Source of the DNA: Candidatus Rokuibacteriota bacterium
Lineage (GTDB): Bacteria > Methylomirabilota > Methylomirabilia > Rokubacteriales > CSP1-6
Length of the DNA stretch: 38,492 nucleotides
Direction of reading: 5' to 3'
Assembly: GCA_003220615.1 (NCBI GenBank)
Contig: QHTB01000178.1
Coordinates: forward strand, 1 to 38,492
The position numbers and the translations under genes were made by a program. How positions within the stretch are numbered: position 1 is the stretch's first letter; every line of letters begins with the position of its first letter. The notes below the pieces were generated by a model, which was not told the DNA's origin, ran no database searches, and was given only the letters and a program-made list of their open reading frames with translations. Of this stretch, positions 23,646 to 30,500 are shown piece after piece.

Positions 23646-24377
23646 TTACCGCGGGAGCAGCAGGAACTGCAAGCCCATCACGACCAGGAGGGCCTCGATC
23701 ACTGCCAAAAAGACCCGGTCCGACATCCGGTCGAGGAGGCGCCGGCCGATCCAGGCGCCGCCGAACATGACGGCGCCCAGGACCAGGCCGACCTTGACGG
23801 CGTCGGCGCCGAGCAGCGCATACCGGGTGAACACGGCGCCGCGCGTGACGTGCAGGGCAAGCGCGCACACCGACTCGGTGGCGATGTAGGCGCTGCGCCG
23901 CAAGCCGTAGGAGAGGTAGAACGGCGCCAGCACGGGCCCCGTCGACATCACGATGGCCGACAGCAGCCCGAACACGACTCCGATGACGGGGAAGTGGACG
24001 AGGCGCACGGAGAGATAGCGGCTCTGGAGCAGTCGGCGCAACGGGACCGCGCCCACCAGGAAGCCGCCGATGATGAGGCGCAGGTGCTCACTGGTCGCGC
24101 CGGCGTAGAGGATCGCGCCGACGGCGGTGGCGGGAACGGCGCCCACGAGGAACCGCCACGTCACGCTTCGGTCGATCTCGGCGCGATTCCACCAGATCCG
24201 AGAGAGGTTGCCGAGCAGCATCGCCACGGTCAGCACGGGGGCGGCGGCGCGAATACCCAACGTCAGGGCGATGAGCGGCAGGAGGATCACGCCGGCGCCA
24301 AAGCCGGCGACGCCGGCGACGACGGAGCCGATCAGCGCTCCGGCAACGAGGATCGACCAGCCGAGAACGTCGGGCAC
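23646..24377 (-). CDS. TauE/SafE-family membrane transporter
   Basis: 243 residues with about seven or eight hydrophobic helices. AGVAGFGAGVILLPLIALTLG near 21-41 is the first TauE repeat motif, and a second, weaker one lies around FGLLSAIVMSTGPVLAPF near 137. Members are proposed exporters of sulfite, sulfoacetate or other small organic anions. Start is GTG at 24377. It is first in the operon with the thioesterase and MaoC pair and diverges from the MFS gene across 27 bases. Confidence 0.85.
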   Translation of the reverse strand: MPDVLGWSILVAGALIGSVVAGVAGFGAGVILLPLIALTLGIRAAAPVLTVAMLLGNLSRIWWNRAEIDRSVTWRFLVGAVPATAVGAILYAGATSEHLRLIIGGFLVGAVPLRRLLQSRYLSVRLVHFPVIGVVFGLLSAIVMSTGPVLAPFYLSYGLRRSAYIATESVCALALHVTRGAVFTRYALLGADAVKVGLVLGAVMFGGAWIGRRLLDRMSDRVFLAVIEALLVVMGLQFLLLPR

Positions 24378-24392
24378 GGTGGTGGTTGACCG

Positions 24393-24398
24393 TAGTAT
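24393..24398 (+). promoter_or_regulatory. Possible -10 box (TAGTAT) for the MFS gene
   Basis: TAGTAT ends 6 bases before the GTG at 24405. The overlapping GTATAC also gives a TATACT box on the minus strand (24399-24394), 16 bases before the TauE GTG. Both divergent genes may start here. Confidence 0.35.
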
Positions 24399-24404
24399 AC
24401 GCGC

Positions 24405-25577
24405 GTGAGCCGGTGGGTCGGCGCGGCCGGAGTCTTCGTGATCTCGCTCGATTCGATGGTCAACATCGCGTTTCCCGCGATGGCGGCGACCTTCGGGGTG
24501 TCCGCGCCCGCGATGCGCTGGGTGATCGTTTGCTACGTTTTGAGCTACGCGTTCCTCTCGTTCGCCGGAGGCGCCCTCGGCGATCGCATCGGATACCGGC
24601 CGGTCTTCGTCGTCGGGATGGCCGGGAGCGCCGTCGCCTATGTGGTCGCCGCAGCGGCCCCGACGTTCGGGTGGTTGTTGGCCGGTCGGGTGATGCAGGG
24701 CCTGGCCGGCGGCCTCGTGTATGGAACGGCGCCGGCCATCGTCACCGCCGGCGCCGACCGGACGGGCCGCACGCGAGCGCTCGGGTTCCTCAATGGCGCG
24801 CTCGGCCTGGCCTTCGCCATCGGGCCGATCGTGGCCGGCCTGCTCATCGCGACGGTCGGCTGGCGGGCCGTCTTCTCCGCTCGCGCGCCGCTGGCCCTCA
24901 TCGCCCTGGTGGCGGCGCTCCGCGGGCTGCGGCGCGACGGTCCGGGAGCCTTACGGGGACCGGTGAGGGTGCGTGACGTCCTGCGCCGCCCCGTGCTCCA
25001 CCTGGGCGCGCTGCCGTTCCTCGCTTTCGGGGGGAACTTCGCGATCTGGCTGCTCGCACCCTTCTATATAGTCGAGCGCCGGGGGCTCGGCCCCATGGTC
25101 GGCGGCCTCATGTTCACGCTCACGCCGCTGGGGATGGCGCTCGGCGCACCGCTGGCCGCGCGTCTCGCCGAGCGTCTGGGGACGCGCCTCACCGTGGTCG
25201 CTGGTCTTCTGGTGGAAGCGCTGGGACTCGCGGCGTTGGGCACGGCCGGGGCGACGACGCCGTTCACCGCCGTCGCCGCCGAGCTCTTCGCCGCTGGGCT
25301 CGGCCTGGGCGTCTTCGTCGTTCCAAACATGGCGGCGCTGATGGAGGAGTTCAAGCCTCACCAGCAGGGCGCGGCGGGCGGCTTCGCGTTCCTGGCTCGC
25401 ACGCTCGGCATCGTCGCCGGTGTGCTCACGTGGGCGCAGATCTTCGAGCTCGCACGCGGAGCGCTCGGCTTCGACGTGGCCTTCGAGCGCGCGCTCCTGA
25501 CTGCCGGCGCGACCGTGCTGGTCGCCGCGGTGCTGGCGACGCTCAGGCAAGGGATGACGCCGCCGCGCAGGGATTGA
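24405..25577 (+). CDS. MFS transporter, drug/metabolite exporter type
   Basis: 390 residues with about 12 helices. Helix 1 has FVISLDSMVNIAFPAM, the DHA2-like motif. Motif A is present as GGALGDRIGYRPVFV near 55-69, and motif C-like GALGLAFAIGPIVAGLL near 131 suggests an exporter. GMALGAPLAARLAERLGTR repeats motif A in the second half. The substrate is unknown. GTG at 24405. The gene ends about 30 bases before the second copy of the intergenic repeat. Confidence 0.9.
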   Translation: MSRWVGAAGVFVISLDSMVNIAFPAMAATFGVSAPAMRWVIVCYVLSYAFLSFAGGALGDRIGYRPVFVVGMAGSAVAYVVAAAAPTFGWLLAGRVMQGLAGGLVYGTAPAIVTAGADRTGRTRALGFLNGALGLAFAIGPIVAGLLIATVGWRAVFSARAPLALIALVAALRGLRRDGPGALRGPVRVRDVLRRPVLHLGALPFLAFGGNFAIWLLAPFYIVERRGLGPMVGGLMFTLTPLGMALGAPLAARLAERLGTRLTVVAGLLVEALGLAALGTAGATTPFTAVAAELFAAGLGLGVFVVPNMAALMEEFKPHQQGAAGGFAFLARTLGIVAGVLTWAQIFELARGALGFDVAFERALLTAGATVLVAAVLATLRQGMTPPRRD

Positions 25578-25606
25578 GCACAAGCCCCCGCGTGAATGAA
25601 AGACTC

Positions 25607-25686
25607 GCGCAAAACGCCCCCTGTTGTCGCGCATCGCGCGAAGGGGAGGGTATGGGAGGGGAGGACTCCTGTCCCCCCTCCCATCT
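25607..25686 (+). repeat. Intergenic repeat, copy B (G tract plus hairpin)
   Basis: Homologous to 11841-11917. CGCGCAAAACG, the C run, TGTCGCG and ATCGCG blocks are shared. The G tract at 25643-25661 is GGGGAGGGTATGGGAGGGG, again four runs with loops of 1, 3 and 1. The downstream hairpin is kept although its inner sequence differs: copy B has an extra GGAC/GTCC pair around TCCT. This compensated change suggests selection for structure. It lies between the MFS gene and the convergent ketoacyl synthase gene. Confidence 0.75.
25652..25684. terminator. Hairpin at the end of repeat B, between convergent genes
   Basis: ATGGGAGGGG, a bulged A, then GGAC (25652-25666) pair with GTCC and CCCCTCCCAT (25671-25684) around a TCCT loop, 14 base pairs in all. 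Its place between two convergent genes suits a bidirectional terminator. Confidence 0.65.
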
Positions 25687-25727
25687 TGAAAATCAGAGCG
25701 CGGTGAGGAGCGCCACAGCGCGTTGTT

Positions 25728-27584
25728 TCACGCCGCGATCGCCGGGTCCACCTTCATCACGACGTAGCCACCGACCGCGCCGGCACCGAAGCCCGGAGCG
25801 AACACGCGCAGCGGGCGGTCGATGACGCCGCCGCGGATCGCGTCGTGCAGCGCGATGGGGATCGACGCCGACGACGTATTGGCCACGGTCTCGATGTTGA
25901 AGTAACAGCGCTCCGGCGCGAGCCCCGCGTCGGCCGCGATGCGCTCGACCATCGTGCGATTGGCCTGGTGCGGCACCGTCAGGTCGATCGCGTCCATCAG
26001 GGAGCCGGCGCCGCCGTCAGGATGCGGTAGCGCTCTGAGCTCGGACAGCATCTGGCCCAGGTATCGTTTCACCAGCTTACGCACCTCGGGCCCGTACACG
26101 GTGATGTTGTTGTCGAACTCCGGGTTGGGCCAGACGATCGAGTCCACTTCGCTCATCGGCCCGCTCGCGTAGGTCTGGAACACCTCCACGTCGGGCGGGG
26201 CGCCACGCTCGGCGGGGCCGACCACCAGCGCAGCGGCGCCGTCGCCGAAAATCATCCGCGACGTTCGCACCGTGCCGATCTTGTCCGAGAACTTCTCGCC
26301 GCAGACGACCAGGACCGGCCGTTCGACTTCCTGCAAGAGACGGATTGCCTCGGCGAGGCCGTAGGGCAGCCCTGCGCAGGCGGCCACGATGTCGCAGGAC
26401 GCGTGCGTCTGGAAGATCCCGAGCTGACCGGAGAGCCAGGTGGCGACCGACGGCATCATCTTCGCGCTCGTGCACGAGCAGAAGACGACCGCGCCGATCT
26501 CCTCCGGACGCCGGCCCGACTTCTCGAGCGCCTGCCGCGCCGCCATCAGCGCCAGGTGATCGAGATCGAGATCGGTGTAGAGCCGCTGGGCGATTCCGGT
26601 CTTGAGATGAATCTCCTCGGCCGTCATCGGTGACCAGCACCACGCCGCGTTGCGGATCAGGTCCTCGTTGGTGCAGACCTGCTCACCCTTCTGCACGGCG
26701 AGCGCCTCGAGCCGCGGCATCACGGCGAAGCGCTTGCGCACCTCGATAGGCGGGTACGGCGTGAGCGGCCGCTCGGATACGGCCGGCGTCGGACGCGACG
26801 GCCGCTGGCGGTGGCCGGCGCGCACGCGACGGATGAAGTCGGCGGCGTCCTCGCTGCGCGGCGTGAACACCACCACCCAGTCGTCGCCGTCCAGCTTGCC
26901 GACCTCGGTCAGGCGCAGCTTGCCGCGGTCCCACCGGTACTCGTTGTGGAGCACCATCGTCTGACGCAACAGCGCCTCCAGCTCGGGCACGGTGTGATGG
27001 CACTCGACGATGTCCTGCCACGAATACCCGGGGTAGTCCGGGTCGTAGGCGAGGAGCGTCCACGTCAGGTTGCGCGGGTTGGCGAGCGCCTCGGCGACGG
27101 TGGGCTTGATCGCGGGAAGCTCAGCGCCGGCCCACTTCCGGTGGCGGAAGACGTCGAAGAGGATGCGAAAGACCTTGTCCTCGACGCCTTCGTCCCAGGT
27201 CGTGCCGAGCGAGCGATAGCCGGCGTCGACCGCGGCGCTGAGCTCGCTCATGTCCGTGGCCTTGAACACCGGCAGGAACACCTCGTCGCGGAAGCGCGGC
27301 ACGTCGCGCCAGCGCGTCGGGCGCTTCTCGTAGAGCGTGATGCCGTAGCGGTTGGCCCAGAAGAGCGTCGAGGCCAGGTCGCGCAGCAGCTCGTACCGCG
27401 TCTTGTAGCCGCCGCCGACGACGCGGGACACGATGTCGCTCTCGGCCGGCGCCTTGTCCTCGAAGTCGCGGCGGATCACCGCCGAGAAATGCTCGAGCGA
27501 GTCGAACACGGAGAAGTCGAAGGTCGGCACGAAGTTGAACGGGAAGACGATACGACCGTAACGATTGATGACGAACGGCTTCAT
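25728..27584 (-). CDS. Ketoacyl synthase III (FabH-like) with long N-terminal extension
   Basis: 618 residues. The C-terminal part (about 285-618) is a KAS III fold: catalytic Cys403 (AACAGLPYGL), His539 (VPHQANR) and Asn569 (ANTSSASIP); the His-Asn spacing of 30 equals that of E. coli FabH. It should condense an acyl-CoA with a malonyl unit or perform a related Claisen reaction. The first 285 residues are an unrecognised, aromatic-rich soluble domain (WANRYGITLYEKRPTRWRDVP near 76), not found in ordinary 320-residue FabH. There is no signal peptide. The ATG at 27584 has GAAGGGG upstream. A 16-base palindrome lies 87 bases upstream. No fatty-acid genes adjoin it. Confidence 0.85.
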   Translation of the reverse strand: MKPFVINRYGRIVFPFNFVPTFDFSVFDSLEHFSAVIRRDFEDKAPAESDIVSRVVGGGYKTRYELLRDLASTLFWANRYGITLYEKRPTRWRDVPRFRDEVFLPVFKATDMSELSAAVDAGYRSLGTTWDEGVEDKVFRILFDVFRHRKWAGAELPAIKPTVAEALANPRNLTWTLLAYDPDYPGYSWQDIVECHHTVPELEALLRQTMVLHNEYRWDRGKLRLTEVGKLDGDDWVVVFTPRSEDAADFIRRVRAGHRQRPSRPTPAVSERPLTPYPPIEVRKRFAVMPRLEALAVQKGEQVCTNEDLIRNAAWCWSPMTAEEIHLKTGIAQRLYTDLDLDHLALMAARQALEKSGRRPEEIGAVVFCSCTSAKMMPSVATWLSGQLGIFQTHASCDIVAACAGLPYGLAEAIRLLQEVERPVLVVCGEKFSDKIGTVRTSRMIFGDGAAALVVGPAERGAPPDVEVFQTYASGPMSEVDSIVWPNPEFDNNITVYGPEVRKLVKRYLGQMLSELRALPHPDGGAGSLMDAIDLTVPHQANRTMVERIAADAGLAPERCYFNIETVANTSSASIPIALHDAIRGGVIDRPLRVFAPGFGAGAVGGYVVMKVDPAIAA

Positions 27585-27670
27585 GGCTGCCCCTTCACGG
27601 AAAAATTGCTCGACCATAGTACACGCTGGCCCATACGAGCGCCATCGCGCGCCACGTCCCTCGGTTGATC

Positions 27671-27686
27671 TACACCGAACGGTGTA
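27671..27686. promoter_or_regulatory. Perfect palindromic operator-like site
   Basis: TACACCGAACGGTGTA is a perfect 7-2-7 inverted repeat, the form of a TetR-family operator. It lies 87-102 bases upstream of the ketoacyl synthase start and about 220 bases upstream of the sigma-54-type promoter of the next gene. No TetR gene is in the window. Confidence 0.55.
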
Positions 27687-27905
27687 CGTCGTCACGTCGT
27701 TCAACGAGCGGCCGCATGCCACTCGCATCGAAGGCAGCGATCCGTTGAATACGGCCGCATGGGCAAATGACGAAGGGCAAATCACCACGATCGGCAGTGT
27801 CGAGATAACGACGAGTGACTCGAGCACACCGGCACCACCCGGACACCGCCGTGTTTTCGACGGCTTCGTGGACAAACGCGCGAGCCGTGGCGAAGCGACG
27901 GGATT
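27687..27905. other. Gene-free stretch upstream of the secreted-protein gene
   Basis: Between the palindrome and the -24/-12 promoter I find no convincing gene. Open frames crossing it lack ribosome sites and have no recognisable protein. A short inverted repeat, CGAGT-G-ACTCG, is near 27810-27820. The region could hold activator sites for the sigma-54-type promoter. Confidence 0.4.
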
Positions 27906-27921
27906 TGGCAGCGCGCTTGCT
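27906..27921 (+). promoter_or_regulatory. Sigma-54-type (-24/-12) promoter
   Basis: TGGCAGCGCGCTTGCT matches the RpoN consensus TGGCAC-N5-TTGCW. The GG (27907-27908) and GC (27919-27920) are 12 bases apart, as required. The predicted start near 27932 gives a leader of about 60 bases with AGGAGG before the ATG at 27992. Confidence 0.6.
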
Positions 27922-27991
27922 CTGATGCAGCGCAGATGCGGCCGGGTGGGCCGCGTGTGCAGTTCAACGTTCGAATGGAGGAGGCTACGGT

Positions 27992-28531
27992 ATGAGGAAG
28001 CATTGGGTCACTGCAGTGGTCGTGGGTGGGCTCGCGCTGATCGTGTCCGCGCCGGCGTGGGCGCAGCCCTGCAAGAACGAGATGGTCTTGAAGCAGGCAA
28101 CGGGCGTCACGGCCACCGGCCAGTCCGACAGGAAAGTGGCAGCGGCGACACTCAAGAGCGCGGCGATCGACAAGTTCGAGGTCGACATTCAGGGTGGCGG
28201 AGCATTTCATCCTTACCTGGTCATGGTTACCGCCGGCAAGAATGCCGCCGGCACGGGACCGTCGACCACGCCCGTCACCGTGGGCGGGTTCTTTACGAAT
28301 TCGCTCGGTGTGGGTGATTTCGACCTGAAGAACAGCGGCGGCGCGTGCAGCATCCACAAGGTCTTGGTGGTGGACTTCCTCAGTACGACGTCCCCGAAGA
28401 GGACGATCCTCTCCGGCGATTTCGACACGGCGCCCCTGGACCCCAACGACCCGCCTGAGGTCGAGCTCGAGATCGAGCACGGTGTCGAGGTGGAGATCCA
28501 GAACGAGCTGAACAACATCAACCACCCGTAA
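27992..28531 (+). CDS. Secreted protein of unknown function
   Basis: 179 residues. A clear Sec signal peptide ends at AWA-Q (about residue 24), so it is exported. The mature protein is rich in Thr, Ser, Val and Gly, has only two Cys (27 and 119 by count) that could form one disulfide, and ends in an acidic tail (PPEVELEIEHGVEVEIQNE). A beta-rich fold is likely. I do not recognise a family and see no PEP-CTERM or anchor. The ATG at 27992 is preceded by AGGAGG at 7 bases. It is a single-gene unit between the -24/-12 promoter and the hairpin at 28538-28566. Confidence 0.75.
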   Translation: MRKHWVTAVVVGGLALIVSAPAWAQPCKNEMVLKQATGVTATGQSDRKVAAATLKSAAIDKFEVDIQGGGAFHPYLVMVTAGKNAAGTGPSTTPVTVGGFFTNSLGVGDFDLKNSGGACSIHKVLVVDFLSTTSPKRTILSGDFDTAPLDPNDPPEVELEIEHGVEVEIQNELNNINHP

Positions 28532-28537
28532 CGAGTG

Positions 28538-28566
28538 AGCGGGCGCGAGGGAGGGCCTCGCCCGCT
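28538..28566 (+). terminator. Hairpin after the secreted-protein gene
   Basis: AGCGGGC, a bulged GC, then GAGG pair with CCTC and GCCCGCT around a GAGGG loop (11 base pairs). It starts 6 bases after the stop at 28531. Confidence 0.6.
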
Positions 28567-28689
28567 GACCCGGACGAAGGACGATGAGCGGAGCTCGGGA
28601 CGCCATCGTCCGAAGTCGTGCATCAACCCCTTGCCAGACCCAACCTGGTCGATTCACGTCTCGTCTTCGCGTTCTCGCCCGACGATCGC

Positions 28690-28718
28690 TTGACGGCGTC
28701 GACACCAGAGCGTACTCA
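28690..28718 (+). promoter_or_regulatory. Sigma-70-type promoter of the stressosome operon
   Basis: TTGACG (28690-28695), 17 bases, TACTCA (28713-28718). The leader to the GTG at 28865 would be about 140 bases. The surrounding 28567-28864 stretch is less GC-rich and holds no gene I can support. A second TTGACG near 28771 has no matching -10. Confidence 0.4.
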
Positions 28719-28864
28719 GTTGAGGTGTTGAAGCACTCGCCGATAGAGAAAAAGGTTTCCTACTCTTCATTGACGTTCTTACTTCCCGCGAAGACCGTTG
28801 CACTGCGCCCTCCCATCGATTACGTTGTGGGCCCTCGCTCCAGCCGTCAGCCAGGAGGCATCAC

Positions 28865-29719
28865 GTGAGAGGAACGTCGAGTCGACTCCCGGAGATCATT
28901 GCCAAGCACGAGCAAGATCTCCTCGACCAGTGGATCAAGGAGCAGACGAGCTCGGCCACGCGGCGTCCCGACCTCCTCAGCGAGGCCGACCTGCGCGAGC
29001 AGTCGCGCACGCTGCTCAGCGGCATCCGTAACGCCATCCAGCGCGGGCGTCTCGACGACATCACGGGCTCGGAGTGGCAGACGGTTCGCGAGGTGTTGAA
29101 CGAGGTCTCGCGCGGGCGGGCCCAGATGGGCTTCAGCCCTTCGGAGACGGCCACCTTCGTGTTCTCGCTGAAGCAGCCGCTCTTCGCGCGACTCCGAGCG
29201 GAGATCCGCGAGACGGACCCGCTCGTCGACGAGATGTGGGCCGCCAGCACGCTGCTCGACAAGCTCGGGCTTCACACGACCGAGGTCTATCAGAAGAGCC
29301 GCGAAGAGGTCATCCTGCGCCAGCAGCAGGACATGCTGGAGCTGTCGACCCCCGTGGTGGAGCTGTGGGACGGAGTTCTCGCGCTGCCGCTGATCGGCAC
29401 GCTGGACAGCGCCCGCACGCAGGTCGCGATGGAGAACCTCCTCGAGAAGATCGTGCAGACGGGCGCCGGCATCGCCATCGTCGACATCACCGGCGTTCCG
29501 ACGGTGGACACCCTCGTCGCTCAGCATCTGCTGAAGACGGTGGCGGCGGCGCGGCTCATGGGCGCCGACTGCATCATCAGCGGCATCCGGCCGCAGATCG
29601 CCCAGACCATCGTCCACCTGGGCGTCGATCTCGGCTCCGTCATCACGAAGGCCTCGCTGGCCGACGCGTTCGTCGTCGCTCTCCAGCGGACGGGGGCAAC
29701 GATCAACAAGGGGCACTAG
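28865..29719 (+). CDS. rsbR: RsbR-type stressosome scaffold protein
   Basis: 284 residues. An N-terminal helical RsbRD-like sensor domain (about 1-145) has no haem- or flavin-type motif I recognise. A linker helix leads to a C-terminal STAS domain (about 160-280) with LSTPVVELWDGVLALPLIGTLDSART and IVDITGVPTVDTLVAQHL. Thr216 in PTVDT probably matches phosphorylated Thr205 of B. subtilis RsbRA; the Thr171 counterpart lies near 179-185. RsbR and RsbS build the stressosome core, which holds RsbT until stress. The start is GTG at 28865 with AGGAGG seven bases upstream. First gene of the module. Confidence 0.9.
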   Translation: MRGTSSRLPEIIAKHEQDLLDQWIKEQTSSATRRPDLLSEADLREQSRTLLSGIRNAIQRGRLDDITGSEWQTVREVLNEVSRGRAQMGFSPSETATFVFSLKQPLFARLRAEIRETDPLVDEMWAASTLLDKLGLHTTEVYQKSREEVILRQQQDMLELSTPVVELWDGVLALPLIGTLDSARTQVAMENLLEKIVQTGAGIAIVDITGVPTVDTLVAQHLLKTVAAARLMGADCIISGIRPQIAQTIVHLGVDLGSVITKASLADAFVVALQRTGATINKGH

Positions 29720-29728
29720 GCAACTCTC

Positions 29729-30115
29729 GTGGAGCGCATCCCTATTCTCAAGATGGGGGAGTTCCTGCTCGTGACCATCCAGGTGGACATGCACGACCGC
29801 CTGGCCCTCACCCTTCAGGACGACCTCACCGAGATGATCGTCAAAAATCGGGCCCACGGCGTCCTCATCGACATCTCGGCGCTCGAGGTCGTGGACTCGT
29901 TCATCGGCCGCATGCTGGGCAACATCGCGAGCATGTCGCGGGTCCTCGACGCTGCCACCGTGGTGGTCGGCATGCAGCCCGCGGTCGCGATCACACTCGT
30001 CGAGTTGGGGCTGTCGCTCCCGGGTGTGCGCACGGCGTTGAACGTCGAGAAGGGCATGGAGCTGCTGCGCGTCTCTCTCGCCGCGCCAAATGGCCATGCC
30101 GATCGTCAAAAGTGA
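29729..30115 (+). CDS. rsbS: RsbS-type single STAS-domain stressosome protein
   Basis: 128 residues, one STAS domain. IPILKMGEFLLVTIQVDMHD and LIDISALEVVDSFIGRML are diagnostic of RsbS, and Ser57 in VDSFIG corresponds to the Ser59 phosphorylated by RsbT in B. subtilis. It forms the stressosome core with RsbR and binds RsbT. The start is GTG at 29729, 9 bases after rsbR. The end overlaps rsbT by 26 bases. Confidence 0.92.
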   Translation: MERIPILKMGEFLLVTIQVDMHDRLALTLQDDLTEMIVKNRAHGVLIDISALEVVDSFIGRMLGNIASMSRVLDAATVVVGMQPAVAITLVELGLSLPGVRTALNVEKGMELLRVSLAAPNGHADRQK

Positions 30116-30500
30116 GCGGTGGCCGGTTCGCTCGGGCGAGGACATCGTCCGGGTCCGCCAGATCGTCCGACGGTGGGCGGTCGAGCTCGGATTCGGTCTG
30201 GTCGATCAAACGAAGATCGTGACCGCGGCCAGCGAGATCGCGCGCAACACCGTCGATTACGGCGGCGGGGGCGAGGTGCTCGTGGAAAGTCTCAGCGCGA
30301 ACGCGCGCCGCGGGCTCCGTCTCGTCTTCGAGGACAAGGGCCCAGGGATCCAGAACATCGACGAGGCGCTGAAGGACGGGTTCACGAGCGGTAGCGGCCT
30401 CGGGCTCGGGCTGGGCGGCGCGCGCCGACTCGCGAGCGAGTTCAGCGTCGAGTCTCGCCCAGGGGAAGGAACGCGCGTTTCGTTGACGCGATGGAAATGA
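30090..30500 (+). CDS. rsbT: RsbT-type serine kinase (switch protein)
   Basis: 136 residues, a GHKL ATPase. The N box is ASEIARNTVDYGGGG near 47-61, the G1 box EDKGPGI near 81 and the G2-like box GSGLGLGLGGARRL near 100. RsbT phosphorylates RsbR and RsbS and is then released to activate a partner, RsbU in Bacillus. No RsbU is in the window. Start ATG at 30090 or 30096, both inside rsbS. Confidence 0.92.
   Translation: MAMPIVKSERWPVRSGEDIVRVRQIVRRWAVELGFGLVDQTKIVTAASEIARNTVDYGGGGEVLVESLSANARRGLRLVFEDKGPGIQNIDEALKDGFTSGSGLGLGLGGARRLASEFSVESRPGEGTRVSLTRWK

Noticed and set aside
27565..28317. 250-codon plus-strand frame overlapping the start of the secreted-protein gene
   Set aside because: Composition changes along its length and the 27992 frame has the signal peptide and AGGAGG.
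27782..28705. 307-codon minus-strand frame across the secreted-protein region
   Set aside because: It crosses the promoter, gene and terminator of 27992-28531, has no ribosome site and no recognisable domain.
28766..28795. Second TTGACG as an rsbR promoter
   Set aside because: No -10 match at 16-19 bases; the upstream TTGACG-17-TACTCA is better.
28584..28868. 94-codon plus-strand frame before rsbR
   Set aside because: A weak GAAGG precedes the ATG, but the product looks random and it covers the likely rsbR promoter; a real small gene cannot be fully excluded.
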